Assembly (NCBI GenBank): GCA_964484395.1
Contig: CAZAFM010000041.1
Location: 1-19,530, forward strand
DNA: 19,530 bases
Origin: CAZAFM01 sp964484395
Lineage (GTDB): Bacteria; Campylobacterota; Campylobacteria; Campylobacterales; CAZAFM01
Direction of reading: 5' to 3'
A program made the translations under genes and the position numbers. The notes beneath the pieces are model-generated. The model saw only the letters and a list, made by a program, of their open reading frames with translations, was not told the origin of the DNA and did no database searches. Positions 1-8,325 of this stretch are shown here, in pieces (positions within the stretch are counted from its first letter, which is position 1; the number at the start of each line of letters is the position of its first letter).

Positions 1-319
1 AACTAAAAGAGACAAGAACTATAGCGTCAGCAATGATAAATCGCCTTTTACTCTGAACCTCACCTTTATTGTGTAGCTTGAAGATAAGTGCTACAGATAT
101 AGTAATAATAACAGTAAGATCTGGATAGCTATAATCAAAAGCAAAAGGAACTCTTAGTGCTAGCGTATCTCTAATGATGCCACCACCAAGTGCCGTCATA
201 ATAGAGGCTATAAGCACCCCTAATATGTCTAGGTTTTTTCTAACTCCTACAAGAAAACCACTAATCGTAAAAGCACAAACACCTATAATATCGGCAACAA
301 GAAAGAGGTCTATGCTCAT
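1..319 (-). CDS. TRIC/YadS-type (UPF0126) membrane protein, 3' end cut by window
   Basis: About 106 N-terminal residues are visible, beginning MSIDLFLVADIIGVCAFTIS. They form hydrophobic helices around the glycine-rich signature TALGGGIIRDTL (about residues 41-52), which is typical of the bacterial trimeric intracellular cation channel/YadS-YicG family (formerly UPF0126). Family members are small inner-membrane proteins of about 200 residues with a duplicated helical unit; some have been linked to cation or glycine transport, so the substrate here is open. The ATG shares one base with the TAA of the gamma carbonic anhydrase-like gene (TAATG) and has no clear Shine-Dalgarno sequence of its own, so translation is probably coupled. 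It is the last visible gene of the uvrB-ppk cluster. Family assignment is fairly firm; function is not. Confidence 0.8.
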   Translation of the reverse strand, partial: MSIDLFLVADIIGVCAFTISGFLVGVRKNLDILGVLIASIMTALGGGIIRDTLALRVPFAFDYSYPDLTVIITISVALIFKLHNKGEVQSKRRFIIADAIVLVSFS

Positions 320-843
320 TATAGGTAGTTGTTTTTAAACTCTACATATCTTTTTGATGATGCGTAGAGCTCTTCTAGCTCTTCATCATTAATAGTTCTT
401 ATGACTTTTGCTGGTGAGCCAAGTATAAGGGATCTTGGTGGAAACTTTTTGTTTTTTGTCACGACAGCCCCAGCTCCGACTATGCTCTCTTCACCTATTA
501 CTGCTCCATCTATGATAATTGCTCCCATACCGATAAGACAGGCGTTTTCTATAGTGCATCCATGAAGGATTACATTGTGTCCAACTGTCACATCATCACC
601 GATGATAGTTGGGTTTCCATCACTTCTATCCTCTTTTTTGAAGTGTGTCACATGAACAACTGAGTTATCTTGTATAGATACTCTTTTACCTATTTTTATA
701 TAGTGTACATCACCTCTAACTACTGCTCCAAACCATATAGAGCTATCCTCTCCTATCTCTACATCACCTATAATTGTAGAGTTTGGTGCTACAAATACCT
801 TTTCACCTATTTTAGGTGTTACTCCTTGATAATCTAACTTCAC
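319..843 (-). CDS. Gamma carbonic anhydrase family protein (YrdA/PaaY-like)
   Basis: A 174-residue left-handed beta-helix protein built of hexapeptide repeats. The three zinc-ligand histidines of the gamma carbonic anhydrase fold are present: H64 (VVHVT), H89 and H94 (GHNVILHG), as are R43 and D45 of the FGAVVRGD segment, where methanogen Cam has its Arg/Asp pair. It lacks the acidic loop with the proton-shuttle glutamate of Cam, so like YrdA and PaaY it may be a carbonic anhydrase, a thioesterase-like protein or something else. Start: GTG at 843-841, overlapping the ppk TAG by one base (TAGTG), with AAGGAG about 7 bases upstream inside the ppk 3' end. Family assignment is firm; catalytic activity is uncertain. 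Confidence 0.9.
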   Translation of the reverse strand: MKLDYQGVTPKIGEKVFVAPNSTIIGDVEIGEDSSIWFGAVVRGDVHYIKIGKRVSIQDNSVVHVTHFKKEDRSDGNPTIIGDDVTVGHNVILHGCTIENACLIGMGAIIIDGAVIGEESIVGAGAVVTKNKKFPPRSLILGSPAKVIRTINDEELEELYASSKRYVEFKNNYL

Positions 844-2930
844 TAACTCTCCTTAAATAATCTACTTGCAAGCCTCTTAGCGCGGTCTGGCTCCTCTTTT
901 TTAACTGATTCGTATGTGGTATTTACATAATCCTCCATCATTTTTTGTGAGTCAACTACACTTTTTTGTGTATCTGAGAAGTAGTACTCTCCATCCTCTT
1001 TTAGCTCTCTTGATTTTAGGGTGTCATTAAGCTGAAGTTGCAAGATACCATGTAGCTTCTCAACAAGCATCTCATCCATAATAGGGGTCATAAGCTCTAC
1101 TCTTCGCTCAAGATTTCTAGGCATCCAATCAGCGCTTGAGATATAGATGCAAGGATTTTCGTTTTTGAAATAAAATATTCTAGCATGCTCTAGGTACTTT
1201 CCTACTATTGAGATAACTCTGATATTTTCACTCACTCCCTTTACACCCGGCTTTAAGCAGCATATACCTCTTATTATAAGATCAATCTTTACACCTGCTT
1301 GGGAGGCTTTATAGAGTGCTCTTATCACATCTCCATCTACAAGTGCATTTGATTTGGCTATTATTCTTCCATTCTCTTTATGTTTTGTCTCATTCTCTAT
1401 CATATCTATAATTTTTGGCTTTATTTGAGTTGGGGACATATATAGTGTATTTAGCTTTCCTTTTTTAGCAAAGCCAGTTAAGTGGTGAAAAAACTTCACA
1501 CTATCTTCAGCTATATCTTTTCTACAAGTCATATAGCTAATATCAGTATATATTCTAGAAGTAGATGGGTTATAGTTCCCTGTAGCTAGGTGAACATACT
1601 CTTTTAGTCCACTCTCTGTTCTTTTTAGCACAAGAGCTATTTTGGCATGAACTTTTAGCCCTGGTACTCCATATATAACATGTGCTCCTACGCCTTCAAG
1701 TGCTTTTGCCCAGTGAAGGTTATTCTCTTCATCAAACCTAGCCTTTAGCTCAACTAGTACTGTTATCTGCTTACCCTCTTCAGCAGCCTCCATTAGGGCT
1801 TTTACTATTGGTGAGTTTTTGCCAACTCTATATAGTGTCATTCTTATAGACATTACATCTGGATCTTTTGCTGCATCTTGTATGAAGTGAACAACTGGGT
1901 CATAGCTCTCATAAGGATGGTACATAAGTATATCATCCTCTTCAATCACGCTCATAACCTTCTTAGTAGCATCAAGTGGTGGGAGGCTTTTAGCTGTGTA
2001 TTTTGAAAGGAGCAGATGGGAGTAGTTCTTGTCTCCAACTACTGACCATAAATAGCCTAGATTTAGAGGAATGTCATTATAGTAGATGTCATCTTTTGCG
2101 ACTTTCAAGTGACTAGTTATAAATCCCAATATCTCTGGATCAACCCCCTTTTTGACCTCAAGTCTTACAATTTCGCCCTTTTTTCTAAGCTTCAACCCCT
2201 CTTCTAGCATCTCTAGAAAATCATCTGCTTCTTCTTCCTCAATCTCAATATCAGCATTTCTAGTAACCCTAAAAGGAGTAGATTCTACAAGCTCAAACCC
2301 ACTAAAAAGATCACTAATAAACACAGCTACTATTTTTTCAATAGGCACATAGAGTCCATGGTCTACTTGGATAAACCTAGGAAGCATTCTAGGGATTCTT
2401 ACTATACCAAACTTTATCTCGTTTGTTTCACTATCTTTTAGTTTTACTATCTTCCCAAAGCTTAGGTTGTTGAGGTGTGGAAAAGGGTGAGTTGAATCAA
2501 CTGCTATTGGAACTATTACTGGGTAGATTTGTGAGAAAAAAATCTCCTTCGCTTTTCTCTTAGAAGCTGCACTTAATTCACTATACTCACATATTGTAAG
2601 TTTCTCTTTTTTTAGCCCACTAACTATCTCTTTATAAGTGCTTTCAAGAAGGCTTTGCTCATTATGTAGGTATGATCTTATCTCATTTAGTTGTTGCCCT
2701 GTTGCCACTTTGTCAAGTCCAGAAACTGAGATTCCTACTGAAAAGAGTTTAATAAGACCAGCTACTCTTATCATATAGAACTCATCTAGATTTGTAGAGT
2801 ATATAGCGATAAACTTCAATCGCTCTAGTAGCGGAGTTTTTTTGTTTTGCGCTTCTTGCAGTACTCTTGTGTTAAACCTCAACCATGAAAGCTCTCTGTT
2901 AAAGTATAAGCTTGGGTCTTTTAAGTTCAT
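843..2930 (-). CDS. ppk: Polyphosphate kinase 1
   Basis: A 695-residue PPK1, close to the usual 690-720. It transfers the gamma phosphate of ATP reversibly onto inorganic polyphosphate. The order is: N-terminal domain with the nucleotide-contacting STNLDEF motif (residues 45-51), central head domain, then two phospholipase-D-like catalytic domains. The likely phosphorylated histidine is H428 in GLKVHAK (E. coli H435), followed by ATGNYNPSTSRIYTD (449-463). The second catalytic histidine is H582 in YLEHARIF (E. coli H592), followed by ISSADWMPRN. ATG at 2930 is preceded by GGAGAAATAG, a good ribosome binding site. A 65-base gap separates it from the phosphatase gene upstream and could hold a promoter. 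Downstream it overlaps the carbonic anhydrase-like gene. All key residues are present. Confidence 0.97.
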   Translation of the reverse strand: MNLKDPSLYFNRELSWLRFNTRVLQEAQNKKTPLLERLKFIAIYSTNLDEFYMIRVAGLIKLFSVGISVSGLDKVATGQQLNEIRSYLHNEQSLLESTYKEIVSGLKKEKLTICEYSELSAASKRKAKEIFFSQIYPVIVPIAVDSTHPFPHLNNLSFGKIVKLKDSETNEIKFGIVRIPRMLPRFIQVDHGLYVPIEKIVAVFISDLFSGFELVESTPFRVTRNADIEIEEEEADDFLEMLEEGLKLRKKGEIVRLEVKKGVDPEILGFITSHLKVAKDDIYYNDIPLNLGYLWSVVGDKNYSHLLLSKYTAKSLPPLDATKKVMSVIEEDDILMYHPYESYDPVVHFIQDAAKDPDVMSIRMTLYRVGKNSPIVKALMEAAEEGKQITVLVELKARFDEENNLHWAKALEGVGAHVIYGVPGLKVHAKIALVLKRTESGLKEYVHLATGNYNPSTSRIYTDISYMTCRKDIAEDSVKFFHHLTGFAKKGKLNTLYMSPTQIKPKIIDMIENETKHKENGRIIAKSNALVDGDVIRALYKASQAGVKIDLIIRGICCLKPGVKGVSENIRVISIVGKYLEHARIFYFKNENPCIYISSADWMPRNLERRVELMTPIMDEMLVEKLHGILQLQLNDTLKSRELKEDGEYYFSDTQKSVVDSQKMMEDYVNTTYESVKKEEPDRAKRLASRLFKES

Positions 2931-2984
2931 CTATTTCTCCATTTATTAGTTATTTATATTACACTATACCTACTAAAAGTTACG

Positions 2985-2992
2985 ATTTTATA
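2985..2992 (-). promoter_or_regulatory. Possible -10 element for ppk
   Basis: The gap between the phosphatase stop and ppk carries TATAAAAT on the minus strand, about 55 bases ahead of the ppk ATG. A second AT-rich candidate (TAATATAAA) lies closer to the gene. There is no convincing -35 box, which is common for sigma70 promoters in Campylobacterota. This could let ppk be transcribed independently of uvrB. AT-rich intergenic sequence gives such matches easily. Confidence 0.3.
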
Positions 2993-2995
2993 GCG

Positions 2996-3778
2996 TTATT
3001 TCTCTAGGGTACTGTTTAGAAAAATTATCGTAATATCATCATCTGCTTTTATCTCATTTAGGCTTGTAAGTTGCGAAAAAGCAGAATAAAATGTATAAAA
3101 ACTATCACTATATAAAAGTATATCTCCTAGCTCTTTATAATTCATATCTCCAAGCTCACACACCCCATCACTATATGCTAGAAGCAAAAAAGAGTAAGGC
3201 AAATCAACTGTTTTTGACTCTTCTATGCACTCACCTTTCATTAGTGGTGGATGGGTTGCTTTTATGGCTTCTATCTCTTGTGTATTTTTATCTTTGATAA
3301 ACATTGGATACATTCCACTATTAACATACTCTAACTTGGAGTGTATACCATCACAGTGGCCTATGATAAAAGATAGGCTCTCCTCCTCCATAAGATATGA
3401 GCCTATATAGTGTGTAAAATCTCTACATATTCGTTCAAAATCAAAGTCATCTTTACCAATAGATAGCTTTATAGAACGGTTCAAAAAAGCAGCACAGAGC
3501 ACTGCAGTAACCGCTGCTGAAACTCCTTTTCCCATACAGTCAACTATATAAAAAACAGCTCCACCATCTGTTTTGATAACTCCATATATATCGCCACTTA
3601 GCATCTCTAGAGGCTGAGAAAATACATCTATATCAAGATGCTCTATTCTATCTTTCTCATCTGTTATTATAAGTTTTTGCTTTTGATAGGCTATCTCTTG
3701 ATGATACTCTTTGGAGCTACTGTCAGTCTCTTTTGTTATGGGGTTTAACTCATTTACCTCTAGGATTTTTTTACTCAT
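2996..3778 (-). CDS. SpoIIE/PP2C-type serine phosphatase, stand-alone domain
   Basis: A 260-residue protein that is almost entirely a PPM/SpoIIE phosphatase domain. The metal-binding motifs are intact: LSGDIYG (D63), VDCMGKGVSAA (D80, matching the usual D-x-x-G-K-G), LAYSDGVCELG (D204) and DDDITIIF (246-253). The N-terminal 45 residues are short and polar; there is no receiver, PAS, GAF, HAMP or membrane segment, so any sensory input must come from a partner. Family members usually dephosphorylate STAS-domain anti-sigma antagonists or similar switch proteins, but no such partner is encoded in this window. It shares four bases (ATGA) with the end of uvrB, so the two are almost certainly co-translated. 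The substrate is unknown. Confidence 0.85.
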   Translation of the reverse strand: MSKKILEVNELNPITKETDSSSKEYHQEIAYQKQKLIITDEKDRIEHLDIDVFSQPLEMLSGDIYGVIKTDGGAVFYIVDCMGKGVSAAVTAVLCAAFLNRSIKLSIGKDDFDFERICRDFTHYIGSYLMEEESLSFIIGHCDGIHSKLEYVNSGMYPMFIKDKNTQEIEAIKATHPPLMKGECIEESKTVDLPYSFLLLAYSDGVCELGDMNYKELGDILLYSDSFYTFYSAFSQLTSLNEIKADDDITIIFLNSTLEK

Positions 3779-5748
3779 AGTTTTTTTATCTTCTCTATCT
3801 CATCCCTTAGTCTTGCGGCCTCTTCAAACTCTAGGGCTTTTGCAGCTTCATACATTGACCTTTTGAGGTCTTTTAGGATTTTTTCTTTTTCTTTAGGCGG
3901 TATTTTGTCTAATTTTTTCTTAACATACGATATGGTCTTATCTCCAAACTGACTCTCTTTTAGGTCTTTATCTAGCTTTCTTATGGTTGTTGTTGGTGTT
4001 ATGTTGTGTTTTTTGTTGTACTCCTTTTGCCTCTCTCTCCTGCTTTCAGTCACATCTATGGCTTTTTGCATAGACTTTGTTATCCTATCTGCAAATAGTA
4101 TGACTTTTCCATTTATATTTCTAGCAGCCCTTCCCATAGTCTGGATGAGGCTTGTCTCACTTCTTAAAAAACCCTCTTTATCAGCATCAAGAATACCCAC
4201 AAGAGATACCTCAGGAAGATCAAGCCCCTCTCGCAATAAGTTGATACCAATAAGCACATCAAACTCCCCAAGTCTTAATCCTCGAATAATCATATTTCTC
4301 TCAATCGCATCTATATCACTATGCATATACTTCACCCTAAGTCCTAAATCAGAATAGTATGAAGTTAGCTCCTCTGCCATCTTTTTAGTAAGAGCAGTGA
4401 TAAGAACCCTCTCTTTTTTAGCAACTACTTTTTTTATCTCATCATATAGAGTGGATACTTGATCTTTTATAGGCTTTATCTCTATGACTGGATCAAGCAG
4501 ACCAGTAGGTCGTATCACTTGCTCTGCTACACTTGAGGATAGCTCAAGCTCAATACTTTGAGGAGTTGCTGAGACAAAGAGATAGTGTGGAGCTTTGTTT
4601 ATAAACTCATCAAACTTCAAAGGTCTATTATCAAGTGCACTAGGTAGCCTAAATCCATGCTCTACTAAAACCTCTTTTCTGCTTCTATCACCTGCATACA
4701 TCCCGCGAAACTGAGGGAGTGAGACATGTGACTCATCTACTATGATAAGGTAGGGCTGGTTCTTTATCTCAAAATAATCAAGCAATGAGTAGGGTGTTTC
4801 ACCCGGGGCTTTTCCAGTTAGATGCCTAGCATAGTTCTCTATCCCTTTACAAACCCCAGTATTCTCTATCATCTCTAAATCAAACTCAGTTCTCTGCTTC
4901 AATCGCTGAAACTCTACTAATCTGTCCTCTTTTTTGTAGTATGCCAGCCTATCTGCTAGCTCATTTTCTATATTTTTTATAGCCTCTTTGAGACGATTTT
5001 GCCCAACTATGAACTGATTTGTAGCATAGATGACTATGGAGTTGTAGGTATCTATCTTCTCATTTGTTAATACATCAAAACTATATATTCTCTCTATCTC
5101 ATCACCAAAAAACTCTAACTTAATAGCCTCATCTTCAAAGTATGCTGGAAATACATCAACACACTCTCCAGTAACTCTTATATTTCCTCTCTCAAAAAAC
5201 TTATCATTTCTAGTATAACCCATATCAACTAGACGAAGCAAAAGCTCTCGCTGAGTTATCTCCCCTCCAACTTTTAGAGGGATAATCTGCTCTTTGTACT
5301 CCTCTGGATTACCCAAACCATAGTTTGCTGAGACTGAAGCTACAATAATTACATCATCACGGCTTAGTATTGAAGCAGTGGCTGAGAGTCTTAATCTCTC
5401 TAATTCATCATTTATGGAGCTATCTTTTTCGATAAATAAATCACTTCTAGGGATATAAGCTTCTGGTTGGTAGTAATCAAAGTGACTGATGAAGTACTCA
5501 ACAGCATTTTCTGGAAAAAATCCCTTAAACTCACTATAAAGCTGAGCTGCTAAGGTCTTGTTGTGGGTCATAATAAGAGTTGGTATTTGAAGCTCTTGGA
5601 TAATATTTGCCATTGTGTAGGTTTTTCCACTTCCTGTTACACCTACTAGTGTTTGGTATCTGTTATCTTTTTTAATTGAGTTAGTTAGTGTTTTTATGGC
5701 TTCGGGCTGATCTCCTGAAGGTTTATAAAGAGAGTTTAGTTTGAACAT
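3775..5748 (-). CDS. uvrB: Excinuclease ABC subunit B
   Basis: A 657-residue UvrB, the damage-verifying helicase-like subunit of nucleotide excision repair that works with UvrA and UvrC. Motifs in order: Walker A GVTGSGKT (36-43); the beta-hairpin region YYQPEAYIPRSDLFIEKDSS used to probe DNA; DESHVSLPQ; SATPQSIE; GINLLREGLDLPEVSLVGILDAD; QTMGRAARN; and a C-terminal UVR coiled-coil domain (about 620-657) that contacts UvrA/UvrC. Length is near the usual 660-675. ATG at 5748 has AAAGG about 10 bases upstream. It is the first gene of the minus-strand cluster, and its TGA overlaps the phosphatase ATG. No uvrA or uvrC is nearby. Confidence 0.98.
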   Translation of the reverse strand: MFKLNSLYKPSGDQPEAIKTLTNSIKKDNRYQTLVGVTGSGKTYTMANIIQELQIPTLIMTHNKTLAAQLYSEFKGFFPENAVEYFISHFDYYQPEAYIPRSDLFIEKDSSINDELERLRLSATASILSRDDVIIVASVSANYGLGNPEEYKEQIIPLKVGGEITQRELLLRLVDMGYTRNDKFFERGNIRVTGECVDVFPAYFEDEAIKLEFFGDEIERIYSFDVLTNEKIDTYNSIVIYATNQFIVGQNRLKEAIKNIENELADRLAYYKKEDRLVEFQRLKQRTEFDLEMIENTGVCKGIENYARHLTGKAPGETPYSLLDYFEIKNQPYLIIVDESHVSLPQFRGMYAGDRSRKEVLVEHGFRLPSALDNRPLKFDEFINKAPHYLFVSATPQSIELELSSSVAEQVIRPTGLLDPVIEIKPIKDQVSTLYDEIKKVVAKKERVLITALTKKMAEELTSYYSDLGLRVKYMHSDIDAIERNMIIRGLRLGEFDVLIGINLLREGLDLPEVSLVGILDADKEGFLRSETSLIQTMGRAARNINGKVILFADRITKSMQKAIDVTESRRERQKEYNKKHNITPTTTIRKLDKDLKESQFGDKTISYVKKKLDKIPPKEKEKILKDLKRSMYEAAKALEFEEAARLRDEIEKIKKL

Positions 5749-5800
5749 ATACTTTGCCTTTTAACATAAAAAGTGTTACAATATTTATCGGTACAGTGAT

Positions 5801-5807
5801 TATTATA
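5801..5807. promoter_or_regulatory. Overlapping divergent -10 elements for uvrB and the small coiled-coil gene
   Basis: The 85-base divergent gap between uvrB (minus) and the coiled-coil gene (plus) contains the near-symmetric run TATTATA. On the minus strand, bases 5807-5802 read TATAAT, a perfect -10, preceded directly by TG; this would start uvrB mRNA about 45 bases before its ATG. On the plus strand, bases 5801-5806 read TATTAT, a five-of-six match placed about 28 bases before the small gene's ATG, with only a poor -35 (TTACAA at 5776-5781). If both are used, transcription in the two directions would be mutually exclusive. Confidence 0.45.
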
Positions 5808-5833
5808 CATATGAATACTTAAAAGGGTTAAAA

Positions 5834-6067
5834 ATGGAAGAGGGACTAAGTATATTAGAAAGACTAAATGGGAAGATAGATGATTTGATAAACAAAATAA
5901 ATCATCAAAACGGTGAGCTTGAGCATCTAAGAAATGAGCTAACAATAGCAAAAGCTGAGTGTGAAGCAAAAAACAATGAGATATCAAATCTCCATGATGA
6001 GCTCTCTAACAAAGAGAGAGAGATAGAGGGCGCTGTTAGAAAAATAGAAGAAGTTCTAAATAGCTAG
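5834..6067 (+). CDS. Small coiled-coil protein, ZapB-like
   Basis: A 77-residue, highly charged protein that is predicted by eye to be one continuous coiled coil. Hydrophobic residues recur every three to four positions from LSILERLNGKIDDLINKI through to the C-terminal VRKIEEVLN, with only short Asn/Gln interruptions. It has no signal peptide, membrane segment or cysteine pair. Size and composition match ZapB and the short ZapB-like coiled coils found beside zapA in many proteobacteria, but coiled coils align poorly and homology is not proven. ATG at 5834 follows AAAAGGGTTAAAA, a usable ribosome binding site. The next gene starts four bases after its stop, and that gene looks ZapA-like, which is the main reason for the suggested role. 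Confidence 0.75.
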   Translation: MEEGLSILERLNGKIDDLINKINHQNGELEHLRNELTIAKAECEAKNNEISNLHDELSNKEREIEGAVRKIEEVLNS

Positions 6068-6071
6068 TAAT

Positions 6072-6293
6072 ATGCAGAGTTTAACACTCACCATCTCTAA
6101 TAAGACCTATACTATATCCTTAGGGGAGGAGAACTTTGATAGAGAGGTTGAGTGTATAAAGAAGTACATCTCAATTGAGGGTAATAATGACATCAAAACA
6201 CTTCTTTATGCGTATTTGAAGAAGTGTTATGAGATGGTTGAGCTTCAAAGGGAGCTTGAGGCTTTAGAAAACAAGCTAAACGCTAAATCCTAA
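6072..6293 (+). CDS. Small protein, probably ZapA-like (cell division)
   Basis: A 73-residue protein. An N-terminal beta hairpin (SLTLTISNKTYTISLGEEN, about 3-21) is followed by one helix (FDREVECIKKYIS) and a long C-terminal amphipathic helix ending in a leucine-rich coiled coil (ELQRELEALENKL). This beta-beta-helix-long-helix order is that of ZapA, which binds FtsZ and crosslinks its filaments; ZapA usually has about 90-110 residues, so this is a short member. ATG at 6072 lies four bases after the upstream stop with no strong ribosome binding site, pointing to coupled translation with the coiled-coil gene. Its TAA interlocks with the stop of the converging permease gene. The gene is very likely real; the ZapA assignment is inference. 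Confidence 0.65.
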   Translation: MQSLTLTISNKTYTISLGEENFDREVECIKKYISIEGNNDIKTLLYAYLKKCYEMVELQRELEALENKLNAKS

Positions 6294-7327
6294 AATCCCT
6301 CCTTATTTTTCATCTGCAAAAGCCTCAAAACAGAGAGCAACAACGCCATAATAGCAGGTCCTAATATAATACCAAAAAACCCAAACTGCCCCAGCCCAGC
6401 CAACATTGAGAAAAACACAAGTATCTCATTTAATCCTTTGTCAGTTTTGAGTACTTTATTATTCAACCATCCAACTATGATAGGACGAACAAAGTTATCC
6501 ACCACTGTAGCTAGGACAACAATGGAGTAGATTGCAACAGCAATAGCCCCAATAGTTGCACCATCAAACAAAAGATAGCCCGAAACAGGTATCCATACAA
6601 GACCACCCCCAACTATAGGTATCATAGAGGCAAACCCATATAAAAGCCCAAGCAAAAGCCCATCAAGACCAAAAAACGAAACAAACACACCAAAGAGAAG
6701 TCCTTGTAAAAAAGCAGTTATAAAAAGAGAGTAAAAAACTGCTTTGATAGTGACCCCGCCCTCATGCATAAGTTCGTTTGCATTTTTTCGTTCAAGTGGT
6801 ATGGCTTTTAGTGTAAAATCAAGTATGTTTTTTCCATATATGTTTAGAAAAAAGTAGAAAACCGCTATAAACATAGCATCAATAACAAAGTTTGCACTAT
6901 CTTTTGTAAAAGAGGCTAGAAATGAGAATATCTCCTTGCTTATAGCAGTTATATCTATGTTTTGATAGACTTCATTTACTTTTTCTTTCAGTCCCGGTAT
7001 CTCTGCTAGTGTGGACTTTATTAATAGAGCTAAGGCTTGAATTTTTTGCTCTATCTCTCCTATATTTATTGCAGCTACAAATGCAGCAGCCTTTACAAAA
7101 AGATAACCAATAGGTGCAAATATAAGTATAAGTACGACAAAAAGAAGCATAGTGGATGCAAGTGACTTGCTTTTTACTATGCTGGTCATTTTAGTATATA
7201 TATCAAAAGTAGCTATAGTAAAAATAATCGCTATAAGTAAGTCAAAAAGATATTTTTCGTACAAAACATAATTAAAATAGAGTGTGAGGGCAAAAAGTAT
7301 GCCTATAAAAATCCCCTGTTTACTCAA
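6290..7327 (-). CDS. AI-2E family transporter (PerM/YdiK type)
   Basis: A 345-residue polytopic membrane protein of the AI-2E/UPF0118 family, about eight hydrophobic helices with the family's central polar stretch and a conserved C-terminal block (GFASMIPIVGGGLVWIPV, then LATVVDNFVRPIIVG and GLGQFGFFGIILGPAIMALL). Members have been linked to autoinducer-2 export or Na+/H+ exchange; the substrate cannot be read from sequence. The start is TTG at 7327, sharing four bases (TTGA) with the ruvB stop and preceded by AAGGA at a good distance, so this unusual start is well supported. Its stop overlaps that of the converging small gene, leaving no room for a terminator between them. Confidence 0.9.
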   Translation of the reverse strand: MSKQGIFIGILFALTLYFNYVLYEKYLFDLLIAIIFTIATFDIYTKMTSIVKSKSLASTMLLFVVLILIFAPIGYLFVKAAAFVAAINIGEIEQKIQALALLIKSTLAEIPGLKEKVNEVYQNIDITAISKEIFSFLASFTKDSANFVIDAMFIAVFYFFLNIYGKNILDFTLKAIPLERKNANELMHEGGVTIKAVFYSLFITAFLQGLLFGVFVSFFGLDGLLLGLLYGFASMIPIVGGGLVWIPVSGYLLFDGATIGAIAVAIYSIVVLATVVDNFVRPIIVGWLNNKVLKTDKGLNEILVFFSMLAGLGQFGFFGIILGPAIMALLLSVLRLLQMKNKEGF

Positions 7328-8325
7328 AACAATCCTTTGTTGTAGTTAATCTCTAATACATCAAATGTCTTCTTAGTAGCCAATCTACCTCTTGCTGTTC
7401 GCTCTATATATCCTGAAGCAAGCAAAAAAGGCTCAATCACATCCTCAATAGTTCCCTCATCCTCTCTTAAAGCAGCTGCAAGTGCATTTAGTCCTGTGGC
7501 TCTTTTACTATTTTGTGCTAGTATCTTTAGAAACTTAATATCCATCTCATCAAATCCGTGATCATTTATTCCTAGCTCATTTAGCGCATACTCTGCCCTA
7601 CTCTTCTCTATCCCACTCTCACCCTCTACTTCAGCATAGTCTCTTACTCTCCTAAGAAGTCTAAGAGCAATTCTTGGAGTTCCTCTTGACCTTTTAGCTA
7701 TCTCGTAAGCTGCATCATTTGTTGCCTCTTTGTTTAGCTTCCTTGATGCGTTTATGATGATTCTAGCTAAGTCATTCTCACTATAAAAATCCATTCTAAA
7801 GGGTATAATAAACCTATCTCTTAGAGGATTACTAATAAGTCCAGCCCTAGTTGTAGCTCCTATGAGTGTGAATCTTGGAAGGTCTATTTTGATAGTCTGA
7901 GCAGCAGGTCCGCTTCCGGCTATAATATCAAGTCTAAAGTCCTCCATTGCAGGATAGAGAATTTCTTCAATTGACGGGCTAAGTCTATGTATCTCATCAA
8001 TAAAGAGCATATCTCCCTCTTCAAGGTTTGTTAAAATCGCAGCCAAATCACCCGGTTTTTCTATCATTGGGGCTGCTGTTATTTTGATATTTGCATCCAT
8101 CTGGTGGGCTATGATGTGAGCTAGGGTTGTTTTTCCAAGACCTGGGGGACCTGAGAAGAGCATATGGTCAATAACATCTTCTCGTATTTTACACGCTTTT
8201 ATGGCGACTTGAAGCTGGGATTTTATTCTATCTTGCCCTATATATTCATCCCATTTAGAGGGGCGAATACTCTGTTCATACTCATTTTCACTCTCAAACT
8301 TCTCTATCTCTACTACTCTCTCCAT
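7324..8325 (-). CDS. ruvB: Holliday junction branch migration ATPase RuvB
   Basis: A 333-residue AAA+ motor that drives branch migration with RuvA. It has Walker A GPPGLGKT (59-66), Walker B with DEIH (110-113), sensor 1 GATTRAGLIS (about 156-165), the arginine-finger/sensor 2 region RGTPRIALRLLRR, and the C-terminal winged-helix domain ending RGRLATKKTFDVL, which contacts DNA. I prefer ATG at 8325 over the in-frame TTG at 8328: the AGAG upstream is six bases from the ATG but only three from the TTG, and the ATG gives a one-base TGATG overlap with panB. The permease gene follows with a four-base overlap. No ruvA or ruvC is nearby. Confidence 0.97.
   Translation of the reverse strand: MERVVEIEKFESENEYEQSIRPSKWDEYIGQDRIKSQLQVAIKACKIREDVIDHMLFSGPPGLGKTTLAHIIAHQMDANIKITAAPMIEKPGDLAAILTNLEEGDMLFIDEIHRLSPSIEEILYPAMEDFRLDIIAGSGPAAQTIKIDLPRFTLIGATTRAGLISNPLRDRFIIPFRMDFYSENDLARIIINASRKLNKEATNDAAYEIAKRSRGTPRIALRLLRRVRDYAEVEGESGIEKSRAEYALNELGINDHGFDEMDIKFLKILAQNSKRATGLNALAAALREDEGTIEDVIEPFLLASGYIERTARGRLATKKTFDVLEINYNKGLF

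Noticed and set aside
5736..5987. Minus-strand open frame of 83 codons across the uvrB start and the coiled-coil gene
   Set aside because: It is antisense to the coiled-coil gene, overlaps the start of uvrB, has a low-complexity Leu/His-rich product and no ribosome binding site; it is a shadow of the opposite strand.
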